Notes: generated by a model from the sequence alone, not told the origin. 30,142 nucleotides of DNA from JAAFIP01 sp043747295 (GCA_043747295.1 JAYTPK010000173.1:1-30142); one strand, 5' to 3'. Shown: positions 1-7,515, numbered from the stretch's first letter. Program-made: numbers and translations.

Positions 1-1
1 A

Positions 2-172
2 AAGGCCGATGCACTGCAGAGTCCCTTTGCCCCAGCACCCCGTAACATACAAGCACTGCAGATGCTTGCCCGCAGGGCCCGTGGTTCGGGTGGCGATAGC
101 CCTACGGCGCAGCAGGTCGCTTGTAGTACAACGAACAGAAGCAAGAAGCAAAAGAGCACACCTTACCAATGA
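2..172 (+). CDS. C-terminal tail of an unidentified protein, cut by window start
   Basis: An open frame runs in from the left edge and ends at a TGA at 170-172, giving about 56 residues. The tail is Ala/Arg/Ser-rich (it contains LQMLARRARGSGGDSP) and ends in a short lysine-rich stretch (RSKKQKS). I do not recognise the family. It would converge on fbpB, and a copy of the 44-bp interspersed repeat lies between them. It could be a chance open frame, but its position before an intergenic repeat suggests a real gene end. Confidence 0.35.
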   Translation, partial: KADALQSPFAPAPRNIQALQMLARRARGSGGDSPTAQQVACSTTNRSKKQKSTPYQ

Positions 173-182
173 AATATGCCCA

Positions 183-226
183 TAGTCCAAGTATTCATTG
201 CTCAAATAGCTACGAAATTAATAGCA
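183..226 (+). repeat. 44-bp interspersed repeat, copy 1
   Basis: The element begins TAGTCCAAGTATTCATTGC and ends with an AT-rich near-palindrome (GAAATTAATAGCA). It ends one base before the fbpB stop codon (TAA on the minus strand, 228-230). The other copies are at 5748-5791 (opposite strand), 13819-13862 and 28228-28271. All copies have the same length and no internal gaps. Confidence 0.85.
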
Positions 227-227
227 C

Positions 228-1847
228 TTAAGAAGCCTTGCGCAAACTATGACTCAGTAGCACTACAGGTATCAAGCCCACCAAGACCAGTGCCAGACTC
301 GGCAGCGCCGCCTCGCCCAAACGCTCGTCGCGGGCTAGCTGGTAGGCCATTACGGCTAGAGTGTCGTGGTTGAACGGGCGCAGCACTAAGGTAGCGGGTA
401 GCTCTTTCATCACGTCGACGAAGACTAGTAGCGTTGCTACCAAAGTAGAGCGGCGCAGCAGCGGCCAGTGCACGCGGCGCCACAGGGCAAAACCTGTTAC
501 CCCTAGCGTGCGCGCGCTGTCGTCCATACTCAGTGGCACGCGGCTGTAGCCGCTTTGGATACTTTGCAACGCCACAGCACTAAAGCGCACCAGATACGCC
601 CAAACAACCCCCAGCACCGTCGCGGTCACTACATAGCCCACGCCCCAAGTGGGCTGGGCAGCTTGCAGCGCGCCCACAGGGATAAGCAAGCCCACCACTA
701 TCACAGCACCCGGCACCGCGTAGCCCATACTGGCAATGTCTAGCGCGGCGCGCGTGGCTACGTTGGGGCTGCGGCGCACCGCAAAGGCAATAGCCAGCGC
801 CATGCCTACGGCCAGCACAGCTGCCAAGCTAGCCAGCTTGAGGCTGTTAATGGCCCAGCCGCCGAATGCTGCCCACGGCAGTGGCGCATCAGTGCTGTTT
901 AAACCCTCTAGCAATGGCCGCAACATGAACAGAACCGGCAGTACAAAACCCAGCAACACGGGGGCACCGCACACCAGCCACGCAGCCCACAGGCGCTTAC
1001 CGCGCAGCGGCACAGGGCGTGCGTCGTGGCTACCTGCGCGCGCACCCTTGCCTGTGGCAAAGCGCATTTTGCGCTGCGCATAGCGCTCTAATTTAAGCAA
1101 GATGGCCACCATCACCAGCAGGCACACCGCCAGCTGGGCTGCTGCCAAGCGCGAGTCCATCGCTAACCAAGCTTTGTAAATACCTGCGGTGAAGGTTTGA
1201 ATACCAAAATAACTTGATACGCCATAGTCGGCCAATGTCTCCATCAAAGCCAGTGCTACGCCAGCAGCAATAGCGGGGCGCGCCAGTGGCAGGGCGACCG
1301 TTTTAATACGGCGTTTCAGCGGTGCGCCCAGCAGGCGTGCGGCCTCCATCAGGTGGGTGGCGCGCTCTGCCAGCGCTGCGCGTGCTAACAGGTACACATA
1401 CGGGTATAGCGTGAAGACAAACACCAGCACCGCCCCGCCTAAGCTGCGCACCTCGGGCAGCACGCGGCCTTGCAGACCCAGCGCTGTGCGTATAAAACTT
1501 TGTGCAGGCCCAGCGTATTGCAAAAAATCGGTATACGCATAGGCCACCACATAGGCGGGCATAGCTAAGGGCAGCAGCAGCGCCCATTCAAAAAACTTAC
1601 GTCCTTTAAATTCAAAAAGAGTCACCGCGCAGGCCGTAGCCGCGCCCAGCAGCCCCACACCCAGCGCCACCATCAGGCACAGCGCAATCGACGTTAACGC
1701 GTATTGGGGCAGCACCGTGCTGGCCATTTCAACCAAAATTTGCGTGCTTTCGGTGCTCCACTGCAGCACCGAGGCCAGCACGGCCAGCACGGGCAACACG
1801 ATCAGCGCGGCAATTATCAAAAGCAAAGGTTGGGCTAGGCGGTTCAT
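228..1847 (-). CDS. fbpB: Ferric iron ABC transporter, fused permease (FbpB/SfuB type)
   Basis: Inner-membrane permease expected to import Fe3+ delivered by a periplasmic FbpA-type binding protein, powered by the ATPase encoded next door. At 539 residues it matches the double-length permeases of this family, in which two binding-protein-dependent transport domains are fused. Each half has an EAA-type loop for docking the ATPase: EAARLLGAPLKRR near residues 168-180 and DDSARTLGVTGFALWRR near 442-458. Hydrophobic segments fill the rest; the first is at residues 7-27. The start ATG lies 63 bp from the divergent fbpC, with a Fur-box-like site between. No fbpA gene is visible here, so it must lie elsewhere or upstream. 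Transport of another substrate such as thiamine or a phosphonate cannot be excluded, but the Fur site favours iron. Confidence 0.88.
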   Translation of the reverse strand: MNRLAQPLLLIIAALIVLPVLAVLASVLQWSTESTQILVEMASTVLPQYALTSIALCLMVALGVGLLGAATACAVTLFEFKGRKFFEWALLLPLAMPAYVVAYAYTDFLQYAGPAQSFIRTALGLQGRVLPEVRSLGGAVLVFVFTLYPYVYLLARAALAERATHLMEAARLLGAPLKRRIKTVALPLARPAIAAGVALALMETLADYGVSSYFGIQTFTAGIYKAWLAMDSRLAAAQLAVCLLVMVAILLKLERYAQRKMRFATGKGARAGSHDARPVPLRGKRLWAAWLVCGAPVLLGFVLPVLFMLRPLLEGLNSTDAPLPWAAFGGWAINSLKLASLAAVLAVGMALAIAFAVRRSPNVATRAALDIASMGYAVPGAVIVVGLLIPVGALQAAQPTWGVGYVVTATVLGVVWAYLVRFSAVALQSIQSGYSRVPLSMDDSARTLGVTGFALWRRVHWPLLRRSTLVATLLVFVDVMKELPATLVLRPFNHDTLAVMAYQLARDERLGEAALPSLALVLVGLIPVVLLSHSLRKAS

Positions 1848-1879
1848 TCTTTGGCGGATTCAAAACCCATCGTAATCTA

Positions 1880-1898
1880 AATGAGAATTGTAATCATC
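1880..1898. promoter_or_regulatory. Fur box in the fbpB/fbpC divergent promoter
   Basis: The sequence AATGAGAATTGTAATCATC has the 7-1-7 arrangement of Fur sites: TGAGAAT at 1882-1888, T at 1889 and GTAATCA at 1890-1896. By eye it matches 11 of 14 positions of TGATAAT-n-ATTATCA. It sits midway between the divergent iron transporter genes and directly abuts the candidate -10 of fbpC, so iron-loaded Fur would be expected to repress at least fbpC. Confidence 0.72.
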
Positions 1899-1904
1899 TA
1901 GAAT
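1899..1904 (+). promoter_or_regulatory. Candidate -10 element of fbpC
   Basis: TAGAAT matches 5 of 6 bases of TATAAT and ends six bases before the fbpC ATG. Initiation about seven bases downstream of the hexamer would fall on the A of the start codon. No Shine-Dalgarno sequence precedes the ATG. No good -35 hexamer is visible. Confidence 0.4.
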
Positions 1905-1910
1905 AACCAT

Positions 1911-2981
1911 ATGTTTTTAGACCTTCACCATCTGTCGGTGCAATATGCAGGCCGCACGCAACCCGCCGTGGCAGACGTATCGTTTGGCCTTACCGCAGGC
2001 CAAATTGGGGTGCTGATTGGCCCATCGGGCTGTGGCAAAACCACCCTTTTGCGCGCGGTGGCAGGGCTAGAAAGGCTAAGCACAGGCAAGATCAGTTTAT
2101 CGGGTGTGACGGTTAGCACGGCTAAAGAGTCAATTGCGCCTGAAGACCGCCGCATTGGCATGGTGTTTCAAGACTACGCGCTATTTCCGCATTTAGACGT
2201 GGGGCAAAACGTAGGCTTTGGCATTTACGATTGGCCAAAAAAAGAGCGCCAAGCCCGCGTAGGCGAGGTGCTGGATTTGGTGGGCCTGGGCGATGTGCGC
2301 CGCCGCTACCCGCACGAGTTATCAGGCGGGCAGCAGCAGCGTGTGGCGCTAGCGCGCGCTTTAGCACCTAAGCCACAGTTGCTGCTGCTGGACGAGCCGT
2401 TTTCTAACCTTGATGTAGACCTGCGTGAACGTTTGGCCCACGAGGTGCGCGGTATTTTAAAAGCCGCTGGCGCTACGGCACTGTTTGTCACGCACGACCA
2501 GTTAGAAGCCTTTGCAATTGGCGATGTGATTGGCGTGATGCACGAGGGCGCACTGCACCAATGGGCCGATGCCTACACGCTGTACCACCGCCCTGCTACG
2601 CGGTTTGTTGCTGACTTTATTGGCCACGGTGTTTTTAGCAAAGCCACGGTAGAAGTGCACGAAGAAAACGGCGCTGTGCACAAGCACGTAGTCACCCCGC
2701 TGGGCGAGCTGCACGACATAAGCCTGGCCGAGCTGTCCAAGCTGCCCATAGGCCAGTGTGATGTGCTGCTACGCGCTGATGACATCATTCACGACGACGC
2801 GTCCCCCGTGCAAGCCAAGATCGTGCGCAAGGCGTTTCGTGGCAATGAGTTTTTATATACCTTGAAGTTAAAAACTGGCGAAACCGTCATGGCCCATGTG
2901 CCCAGTCACCATGACCACAAACTGGGTGAATGGATTGGTATTCGACCCGAGGTGGACCACGTGGTGACGTTTGCGTCTTAA
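1911..2981 (+). CDS. fbpC: Ferric iron ABC transporter, ATP-binding protein
   Basis: Cytoplasmic ATPase that drives the FbpB permease. The nucleotide-binding domain is complete: Walker A GPSGCGKTT at residues 37-45, Q-loop at Gln87, signature LSGGQQQR at 137-144, Walker B LLLLDEP at 157-163, D-loop SNLD at 165-168 and the switch histidine in VTHDQ. The C-terminal third, after about residue 235, fits the regulatory TOBE-like extension of iron/putrescine-type ATPases, and the total of 356 residues is normal. The start at 1911 begins MFLDLHHLSVQYAG and leaves only a very short leader with no ribosome-binding site. The last 17 or so codons have a near-identical second copy at 5643-5694, described separately. 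Confidence 0.9.
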   Translation: MFLDLHHLSVQYAGRTQPAVADVSFGLTAGQIGVLIGPSGCGKTTLLRAVAGLERLSTGKISLSGVTVSTAKESIAPEDRRIGMVFQDYALFPHLDVGQNVGFGIYDWPKKERQARVGEVLDLVGLGDVRRRYPHELSGGQQQRVALARALAPKPQLLLLDEPFSNLDVDLRERLAHEVRGILKAAGATALFVTHDQLEAFAIGDVIGVMHEGALHQWADAYTLYHRPATRFVADFIGHGVFSKATVEVHEENGAVHKHVVTPLGELHDISLAELSKLPIGQCDVLLRADDIIHDDASPVQAKIVRKAFRGNEFLYTLKLKTGETVMAHVPSHHDHKLGEWIGIRPEVDHVVTFAS

Positions 2982-3009
2982 TCTCAAAATCGCAATCACT
3001 AGCGCCATC

Positions 3010-3049
3010 GTGAAGCCATTGTGAGGTGTGTGAACCCAGCGTGAAGTGC
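3010..3049. promoter_or_regulatory. Four spaced GTGA(A/G) repeats upstream of PBP1A
   Basis: GTGAA, GTGAG, GTGAA and GTGAA start at 3010, 3021, 3030 and 3041, giving spacings of 11, 9 and 11 bases. The block is therefore two imperfect 20-bp direct repeats (3010-3029 and 3030-3049) that agree at 15 of 20 positions. It lies just upstream of the candidate -10 GATAAT at 3060-3065. Helically phased direct repeats at the -35 position are typical of OmpR/PhoB-type regulator sites. The regulator is unknown. Confidence 0.45.
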
Positions 3050-3059
3050 ATGTTATGGT

Positions 3060-3065
3060 GATAAT
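3060..3065 (+). promoter_or_regulatory. Candidate -10 element of the PBP1A gene
   Basis: GATAAT matches 5 of 6 bases of TATAAT and is 27 bases before the ATG at 3093. No convincing -35 hexamer lies 16-18 bases upstream; the GTGAA repeats occupy that position, as expected for an activator-dependent promoter. Confidence 0.35.
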
Positions 3066-3092
3066 TGCAGCATACTTTCACCTAAACTCTAC

Positions 3093-5510
3093 ATGCCTTT
3101 AGACGCACCCGCACGCTCTTCTTCTCTGTTCAAACGTTGGTTACCCAAGACTTGGGCCGTGCGTCTAACCCTAGCGCTGGCCGCTGTGTTGGCTATCGGT
3201 GTGCTGACGCTGGGTATCGCCACCTTCATGGTCTACCCGCAGTTGCCCAACCTTGACACACTGACCCATTACCAGCCTAAGCAGCCACTGCGCGTATTTA
3301 CTGCAGACGGTGTACAAATAGGCGGCTTTGGCAGCGAGCGGCGCATCTACCAGCGTATAGACCAAATCCCCAAACTCATGAAAGACAGCTTGCTGGCTAC
3401 CGAAGATGCGCGCTTTTATGAGCATCGCGGTGTAGACCCACTCAGCGTCTTACGGGCACTGGTGTCTGTTGCCTCTGGCGGCACCGTGCGCCGTATACAA
3501 GGCGGCTCTACCATTACGCAGCAAGTGGCACGCACTTTTTTACTCACCCGCGAGCGCACGGTGTCACGCAAATTTAAAGAAGCCTTGCTGTCGCTGCGCA
3601 TTGAGTCTGAGCTGAGCAAGGACCAGGTGCTGGAGCTGTATATGAACGAGATCTATTTAGGATCGCGTGCCTATGGTTTTGAAGCCGCTGCACAAACCTA
3701 CTTTGGCAAAACCTTGGCCGCCTTAAGCCCAGCCGAATGCGCCATGCTGGCGGGGCTGCCGCAAAACCCCCACCACGTGAACCCCTTAAGCAACCCAGAG
3801 CGCGCAAAGGCACGCCAGCGTATGGTGCTGGCGCGCATGGCAAAAGTTGGTGTGATTAACCAGACGCAATACGCTGCAGCCAAGATAGAGCCACTGGTGA
3901 TACGTCAGTCCAACATCACCGAAGTGCACGCCGAATATGTGGCCGAGGCTGCACGCCAACAAGTGTTTGCCCAGTTTGGTGAAAAGGCCTACACCCAAGG
4001 CTTTGATGTCGTCACCACGCTGGTGGCCGCTGAACAACAAGCCGCCTACCAAGCCCTGCGCCGCACGCTGATTGAGCACGCACAGCGCCAGCCTTGGCGT
4101 GGCCCACAAGACAGCGAAGACCTACCCAGTGACTTGGCTGACCAAGACCCCGCCATAGCCCAAGCCTTAAGCGACACCGACGATGACGAAGACCTGCGTG
4201 CCGCTATCGTGACTGCGGCCAGCCCTAATACTGTCACTGCGGTACTGATCTCAGGTGAAGTCATCAAAATCGACAAGCCCGGCCTGCGCCTAGTACAAAG
4301 TGGCTTGGGGCCCAAAGCCGCCAAAGGATTAGCGATTAAGCGCGGCTCCATCGTGCGGGTGTTGCAGCAAGGCAAGGGCTGGCTGCTTACGCAATGGCCA
4401 CAAGCTGAAGGTGCCATGGTGGCGCTGAACGCCGCCACGGGCGAGGTACGGGCCTTGGTGGGCGGTTTTGATTTTGCAGAAAACCAATTCAACCACGTCA
4501 CACAAGGTTGGCGTCAACCCGGCTCTAGCTTCAAGCCTTTTATCTACGCCGCTGCGTTAGACCATGGTGTGCTGCCAGAAACCTTGGTTAACGATATGCC
4601 GCTGACCAACTTGGGCAGCTGGAACCCCGGTAACTCTGACGGTAGCACCGACGGCCCTATCACCTTGCGCGAGGCATTAACGCGTTCTAAAAATCTGGTC
4701 ACCATCAGGCTGGTGCAGCTGCTGGGCGCGCCCGCCATGCGCCAGTGGACGGCGCGTTTTGGCTTTGATGTACAGCGCCAACCCGACAACCTCACGCTGG
4801 CACTGGGCACTGGCGCCACCACACCGCTGCAGCTGGCCAGCGCCTATGGCGTGTTGGCCAACGGAGGTTATCTGCTGCCCACTACGCTGATCCGCAGTGT
4901 GACTGATAGCAAAGGTCAGGTCATTTTTAAAGCGCCAGTACACACGCCCAGCGAAGCCCTGCGGGTGACCAGCGAGCGCAACACCTTTGTCACCAACACA
5001 CTGCTTCAAGAGGTCACCCGATCAGGCACCGCCGCGCGTGCCCAAGCCACTTTAAAACGCCCCGACTTGTACGGCAAGACTGGCACTACCAACGAAGTGA
5101 TGGACGCTTGGTTTGCAGGTTTTCAACCTGGCTTAGTGGCCGTGGTGTGGGTAGGCTATGACACGCCGCGCACCTTGGGCAGCCACGCATCAGGTGCATC
5201 ACTAGCCCTGCCCGCATGGATTGAGTTTATGGCCGCTGCACTGAAGAACGTACCAGTCAAAGAAGTGACCGCACCAGCAGACGTGATCAAAGTGGATGGC
5301 CAGTGGCGCTACAGCGACTGGGCACTGGGCGGGGGCATTGACAGCCTGGGGCTGGACGACCAGATGGTTGAGCCAAGTTTGATACCCAAGTCGCCCGCGC
5401 CTAAAACACCTTCAGCACCTGTATCTGTGCCTTTGACAGCAACTTCAACTTCAACCGAACCACCGCCAGCCATAGTGAGCCCTGTGGCCCCATCACCGTC
5501 TGCGCAGTAA
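3093..5510 (+). CDS. mrcA: Penicillin-binding protein 1A, bifunctional glycosyltransferase/transpeptidase
   Basis: Inner-membrane class A PBP that polymerises glycan strands from lipid II and cross-links peptidoglycan in the periplasm. A short cytoplasmic N-terminus precedes a membrane anchor at about residues 21-48. The glycosyltransferase domain has the catalytic Glu104 in ATEDARFYEHRG and the GGSTITQQVAR motif at 137-147. The transpeptidase domain has SSFK (nucleophile Ser478, Lys481), SKN (532-534) and KTGT (662-665), so both activities should be intact. An acidic insertion (about 337-368, including DTDDDED) lies between the domains, as in other proteobacterial PBP1A proteins. The C-terminus is a Pro/Ser/Thr-rich tail. 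The 805-residue length is normal. It appears to be monocistronic, with its own promoter region. Confidence 0.95.
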   Translation: MPLDAPARSSSLFKRWLPKTWAVRLTLALAAVLAIGVLTLGIATFMVYPQLPNLDTLTHYQPKQPLRVFTADGVQIGGFGSERRIYQRIDQIPKLMKDSLLATEDARFYEHRGVDPLSVLRALVSVASGGTVRRIQGGSTITQQVARTFLLTRERTVSRKFKEALLSLRIESELSKDQVLELYMNEIYLGSRAYGFEAAAQTYFGKTLAALSPAECAMLAGLPQNPHHVNPLSNPERAKARQRMVLARMAKVGVINQTQYAAAKIEPLVIRQSNITEVHAEYVAEAARQQVFAQFGEKAYTQGFDVVTTLVAAEQQAAYQALRRTLIEHAQRQPWRGPQDSEDLPSDLADQDPAIAQALSDTDDDEDLRAAIVTAASPNTVTAVLISGEVIKIDKPGLRLVQSGLGPKAAKGLAIKRGSIVRVLQQGKGWLLTQWPQAEGAMVALNAATGEVRALVGGFDFAENQFNHVTQGWRQPGSSFKPFIYAAALDHGVLPETLVNDMPLTNLGSWNPGNSDGSTDGPITLREALTRSKNLVTIRLVQLLGAPAMRQWTARFGFDVQRQPDNLTLALGTGATTPLQLASAYGVLANGGYLLPTTLIRSVTDSKGQVIFKAPVHTPSEALRVTSERNTFVTNTLLQEVTRSGTAARAQATLKRPDLYGKTGTTNEVMDAWFAGFQPGLVAVVWVGYDTPRTLGSHASGASLALPAWIEFMAAALKNVPVKEVTAPADVIKVDGQWRYSDWALGGGIDSLGLDDQMVEPSLIPKSPAPKTPSAPVSVPLTATSTSTEPPPAIVSPVAPSPSAQ

Positions 5511-5540
5511 GGTGGGTTGTCGCACATCCATGAGGCGCGA

Positions 5541-5641
5541 TTAATCAGGCAAAGCGCTGCGCACCACTTGCTGCAAATCTGCGGCCCAGGCGCGTCGATC
5601 GCGGCCATCAGCCTGTTGCACTGCTGCAAACTGCACTGTGG
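5541..5641 (-). pseudogene. C-terminal remnant of a PlsC-type acyltransferase
   Basis: Bases 5576-5641 match 13061-13126, inside the intact acyltransferase gene, at 62 of 66 positions without gaps. All four differences are synonymous in the acyltransferase frame. The remnant frame reads QFAAVQQADGRDRRAWAADL, then diverges (QQVVRSALPD) and ends at its own TAA at 5541-5543. It therefore keeps a complete C-terminal end but has lost everything upstream, including the NHxxxxD active site. It abuts an FbpC remnant that runs the opposite way. Confidence 0.85.
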
Positions 5642-5642
5642 T

Positions 5643-5746
5643 TGGGCGAATGGATAGGCATACGCCCCGAGGTAGACCATGTGGTGACGTTTGCAGCTGC
5701 AACAACTGCAGCGTCAGCTACAGCTACAGCTACAGCTACAGTTTAG
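5643..5746 (+). pseudogene. C-terminal remnant of a second fbpC
   Basis: Bases 5643-5694 match 2923-2974, the end of fbpC, with seven mismatches. All seven are in third codon positions and all are synonymous. The conserved peptide is LGEWIGIRPEVDHVVTFA. Where fbpC ends with Ser-stop, this copy continues through an Ala/Thr-rich tail encoded by a hexanucleotide repeat to a TAG at 5744-5746. No ATPase domain or start remains, so it cannot encode a transporter subunit. The 44-bp repeat begins one base after its stop codon, just as copy 1 abuts the stop of fbpB. Confidence 0.85.
5715..5741. repeat. Hexanucleotide microsatellite (CAGCTA)n
   Basis: Four consecutive CAGCTA units plus a final CAG encode an alternating Ala-Thr tail on the FbpC remnant. 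It is a short tandem array of the kind that changes length by replication slippage. It lies in decayed sequence, so no phase-variation role is implied. Confidence 0.8.
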
Positions 5747-5747
5747 A

Positions 5748-5791
5748 TGCTATTAATTTAATAGCTTTTTAAGCAATAAATACTTGGACTA
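5748..5791 (-). repeat. 44-bp interspersed repeat, copy 2
   Basis: Reverse-strand copy of the element at 183-226. On the plus strand it starts TGCTATTAATTTAATAGC, a near-perfect 17-base palindrome that is followed by TTTTT, and ends AAATACTTGGACTA. The proximal end again faces the stop codon of the adjacent reading frame (5744-5746). The palindrome plus T-run gives it the look of a weak terminator for rightward transcription. Confidence 0.85.
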
Positions 5792-6035
5792 CAAGCATAT
5801 TTTGTCAATTTATATAAGTAATAGCCCAAAGCAGCTGTCTATCAAGACAGTCGCCATCCAGTGGACAGCGAGCCCCCGTCCTACACCGCATGGGCGACTT
5901 ATCTGATATAGCAAGACAGCAGACTTTTCAACAATCAGTACATGCTGTTGATAAACCGTCAATGGCTAATAAACAACCGGGTCCTGCAGATTGTCACAAC
6001 ATCTGCGCGGCCCAAATCTTGATATGAATGTACTT
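5792..6035. other. Intergenic region with no recognisable gene
   Basis: No convincing coding frame, RNA gene or strong promoter is seen. One small inverted repeat (CTGTC/GACAG around 5837-5852) could form a short hairpin. Together with the gene remnants to its left, this makes more than 500 bp without an intact gene between PBP1A and the OmpA-like protein. Confidence 0.5.
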
Positions 6036-6923
6036 ATGAAAAACTCAAAAAATGCCTTTGCGTATGCGCTGCCACTTCTGGCAGCCATGGCTACTAGCAC
6101 CAGTCTGGCGCAGGTCAACACCTATACAGAGGGTGGCCCAGGACAAAGCTGCTACAACCCATCGGCCTATGTTGCGCCCAGCATCAGCTACATGCAGCCT
6201 AATGGTGATTTTAGAACAGGCAAGCGCGCCACTGGCTTTGGACTGCGCTTTGGTAAACCAGTATCGCCGCACTGGGACATGCAAATTGGGCTGAGTCTAG
6301 CGCGCACGAGCGACAGCACCAACCGCTACGAGCAGGCATCGCTGGGAATCGATGCACTGTATATGTTTTCTCGCTCCAACTTTCGTACCTTACTGCTCGT
6401 AGGGGTAGGGGCTGAGAAAGACAAGCTTACTAAACCAAGCGGTAGCACTAGTACCGCATCGTCGTTTGTTGGTCTGGGCACAGGCGTTCAACTGGCCTTC
6501 AATGACCAATGGGGCATGCAAACTGATATTCGGCGTAACCATGCCTTTTCGCGCGGGAATAATCTCGGCTTGCAATACGCCAACACTGATGTAGTTAGCG
6601 TAGCACTGACCTATGCATTTAAAAAAGTGCTCACCATGGCAGCCCGCGCTGCATCACAGGCTGCACCAGCGCCCGCTCATGTAGCACCTGCACCCGTAGC
6701 GCAAGCGCCGCCAGCGCCTGTTGCGCAGGCAGTAGCACCGCCGCCCCTACCGACTTTAACTACTTTGCCAACATTGCCGCCTACAGCAAGGTTTAAGCAC
6801 ATCACCATGTCTGCTAGCAAGTTGTTCAATTTCGATAGCGCCACGCTACGTACACTCGTGCCAAAGCTGCAAAAGCTGCAAAAGCTAATAAGCAACTTTG
6901 ACATAAAAATCTCAAACGTGTAA
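6036..6923 (+). CDS. OmpA-like outer-membrane protein, truncated in the C-terminal domain
   Basis: The ATG at 6036 gives a classic signal peptide (MKNSKNAFAYALPLLAAMA, cleavage likely after SLAQ); ATG 6024 and TTG 5991 are in-frame alternatives. The mature part has alternating strands ending in aromatic residues (VAPSISYMQP, TGFGLRFGK, VVSVALTYAF), consistent with an eight-stranded OmpA-type barrel. An Ala/Pro hinge follows (APAPAHVAPAPVAQAPPAPV). The first 35 or so residues of an OmpA peptidoglycan-binding domain then appear (ITMSASKLFNFDSATLR) before a stop at 6921-6923. The conserved GHTD-like segment and the Asp/Arg residues that bind diaminopimelate are absent, and neither other frame downstream restores them. 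It may be a barrel-only protein or a decaying pseudogene. A slipped repeat (KLQKLQKL) lies near the break. Confidence 0.75.
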   Translation: MKNSKNAFAYALPLLAAMATSTSLAQVNTYTEGGPGQSCYNPSAYVAPSISYMQPNGDFRTGKRATGFGLRFGKPVSPHWDMQIGLSLARTSDSTNRYEQASLGIDALYMFSRSNFRTLLLVGVGAEKDKLTKPSGSTSTASSFVGLGTGVQLAFNDQWGMQTDIRRNHAFSRGNNLGLQYANTDVVSVALTYAFKKVLTMAARAASQAAPAPAHVAPAPVAQAPPAPVAQAVAPPPLPTLTTLPTLPPTARFKHITMSASKLFNFDSATLRTLVPKLQKLQKLISNFDIKISNV

Positions 6924-7080
6924 GTAAGATTATTCCTACAAAGTACCCAGTGTTCGTCTGACTTGCACGTGCTGTGAAAGCACAGATACTTAGGCATCGG
7001 GTTACGCAATTACTTAAATATTTACAGGCTGCTTGACGTGCATGCCAAGTCTGAACATCATAAAAAGGCACAGTAGAACT

Positions 7081-7503
7081 GTGAAAACTCTCAAAGTTTA
7101 TTTAGTAGAAGACAGTGCTGTGATTCGCGCAAGCTTGATTGCCACACTTGAGGAGTTAGCATGCACTAAAGTGATCGCTACTGCAGAAGATGAGGCCAGC
7201 GCTGCGCAGTGGCTGGTCGATCCAGAGCACGATTTAGACTTGATGATTGTCGACATCATGCTGCGTACCGGCTCTGGTTTGGGGGTGATTAAAACTTCAC
7301 ACGCCCTGCTCCGCCCGCACAAGATAGTGGTTTTAAGCAACTACGCCACAACAGATATGAGGCGTTTGTGTTTAAGCCTGGGAGCTGATCGTGTGTTTGA
7401 CAAATCTAACGAAATTGAAGCGCTTATTGCATACTGCAATGAATTAGCCACTGGCAACCCCAATGGCGGTGAGACGGCTGATGCGGACGTGCCCACCCTT
7501 TAG
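7081..7503 (+). CDS. Stand-alone response-regulator receiver protein (CheY-like)
   Basis: A single receiver domain of about 140 residues with no output domain. From the GTG at 7081 (VKTLKVYLVED) it shows the acidic pair Glu10/Asp11, the phosphoacceptor Asp58 in MIVDIM, a Ser in VLSNY where the switch Thr/Ser belongs, and Lys108 in FDKS. An ATG at 7033 would add 16 residues that do not look like receiver sequence, so I prefer the GTG. Such proteins act as phosphate shuttles or through protein contacts. It lies next to a NarL-type regulator and a histidine kinase, so a shared phosphorelay is plausible but not shown. It converges on the NarL-type gene, with only 12 bp between the stops. Confidence 0.85.
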   Translation: MKTLKVYLVEDSAVIRASLIATLEELACTKVIATAEDEASAAQWLVDPEHDLDLMIVDIMLRTGSGLGVIKTSHALLRPHKIVVLSNYATTDMRRLCLSLGADRVFDKSNEIEALIAYCNELATGNPNGGETADADVPTL

Positions 7504-7515
7504 GTCAGCTGGTTT

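Noticed and set aside
736..1083. 115-residue open frame opposite fbpB
   Set aside because: Antisense to the permease; no family resemblance and no start signal.
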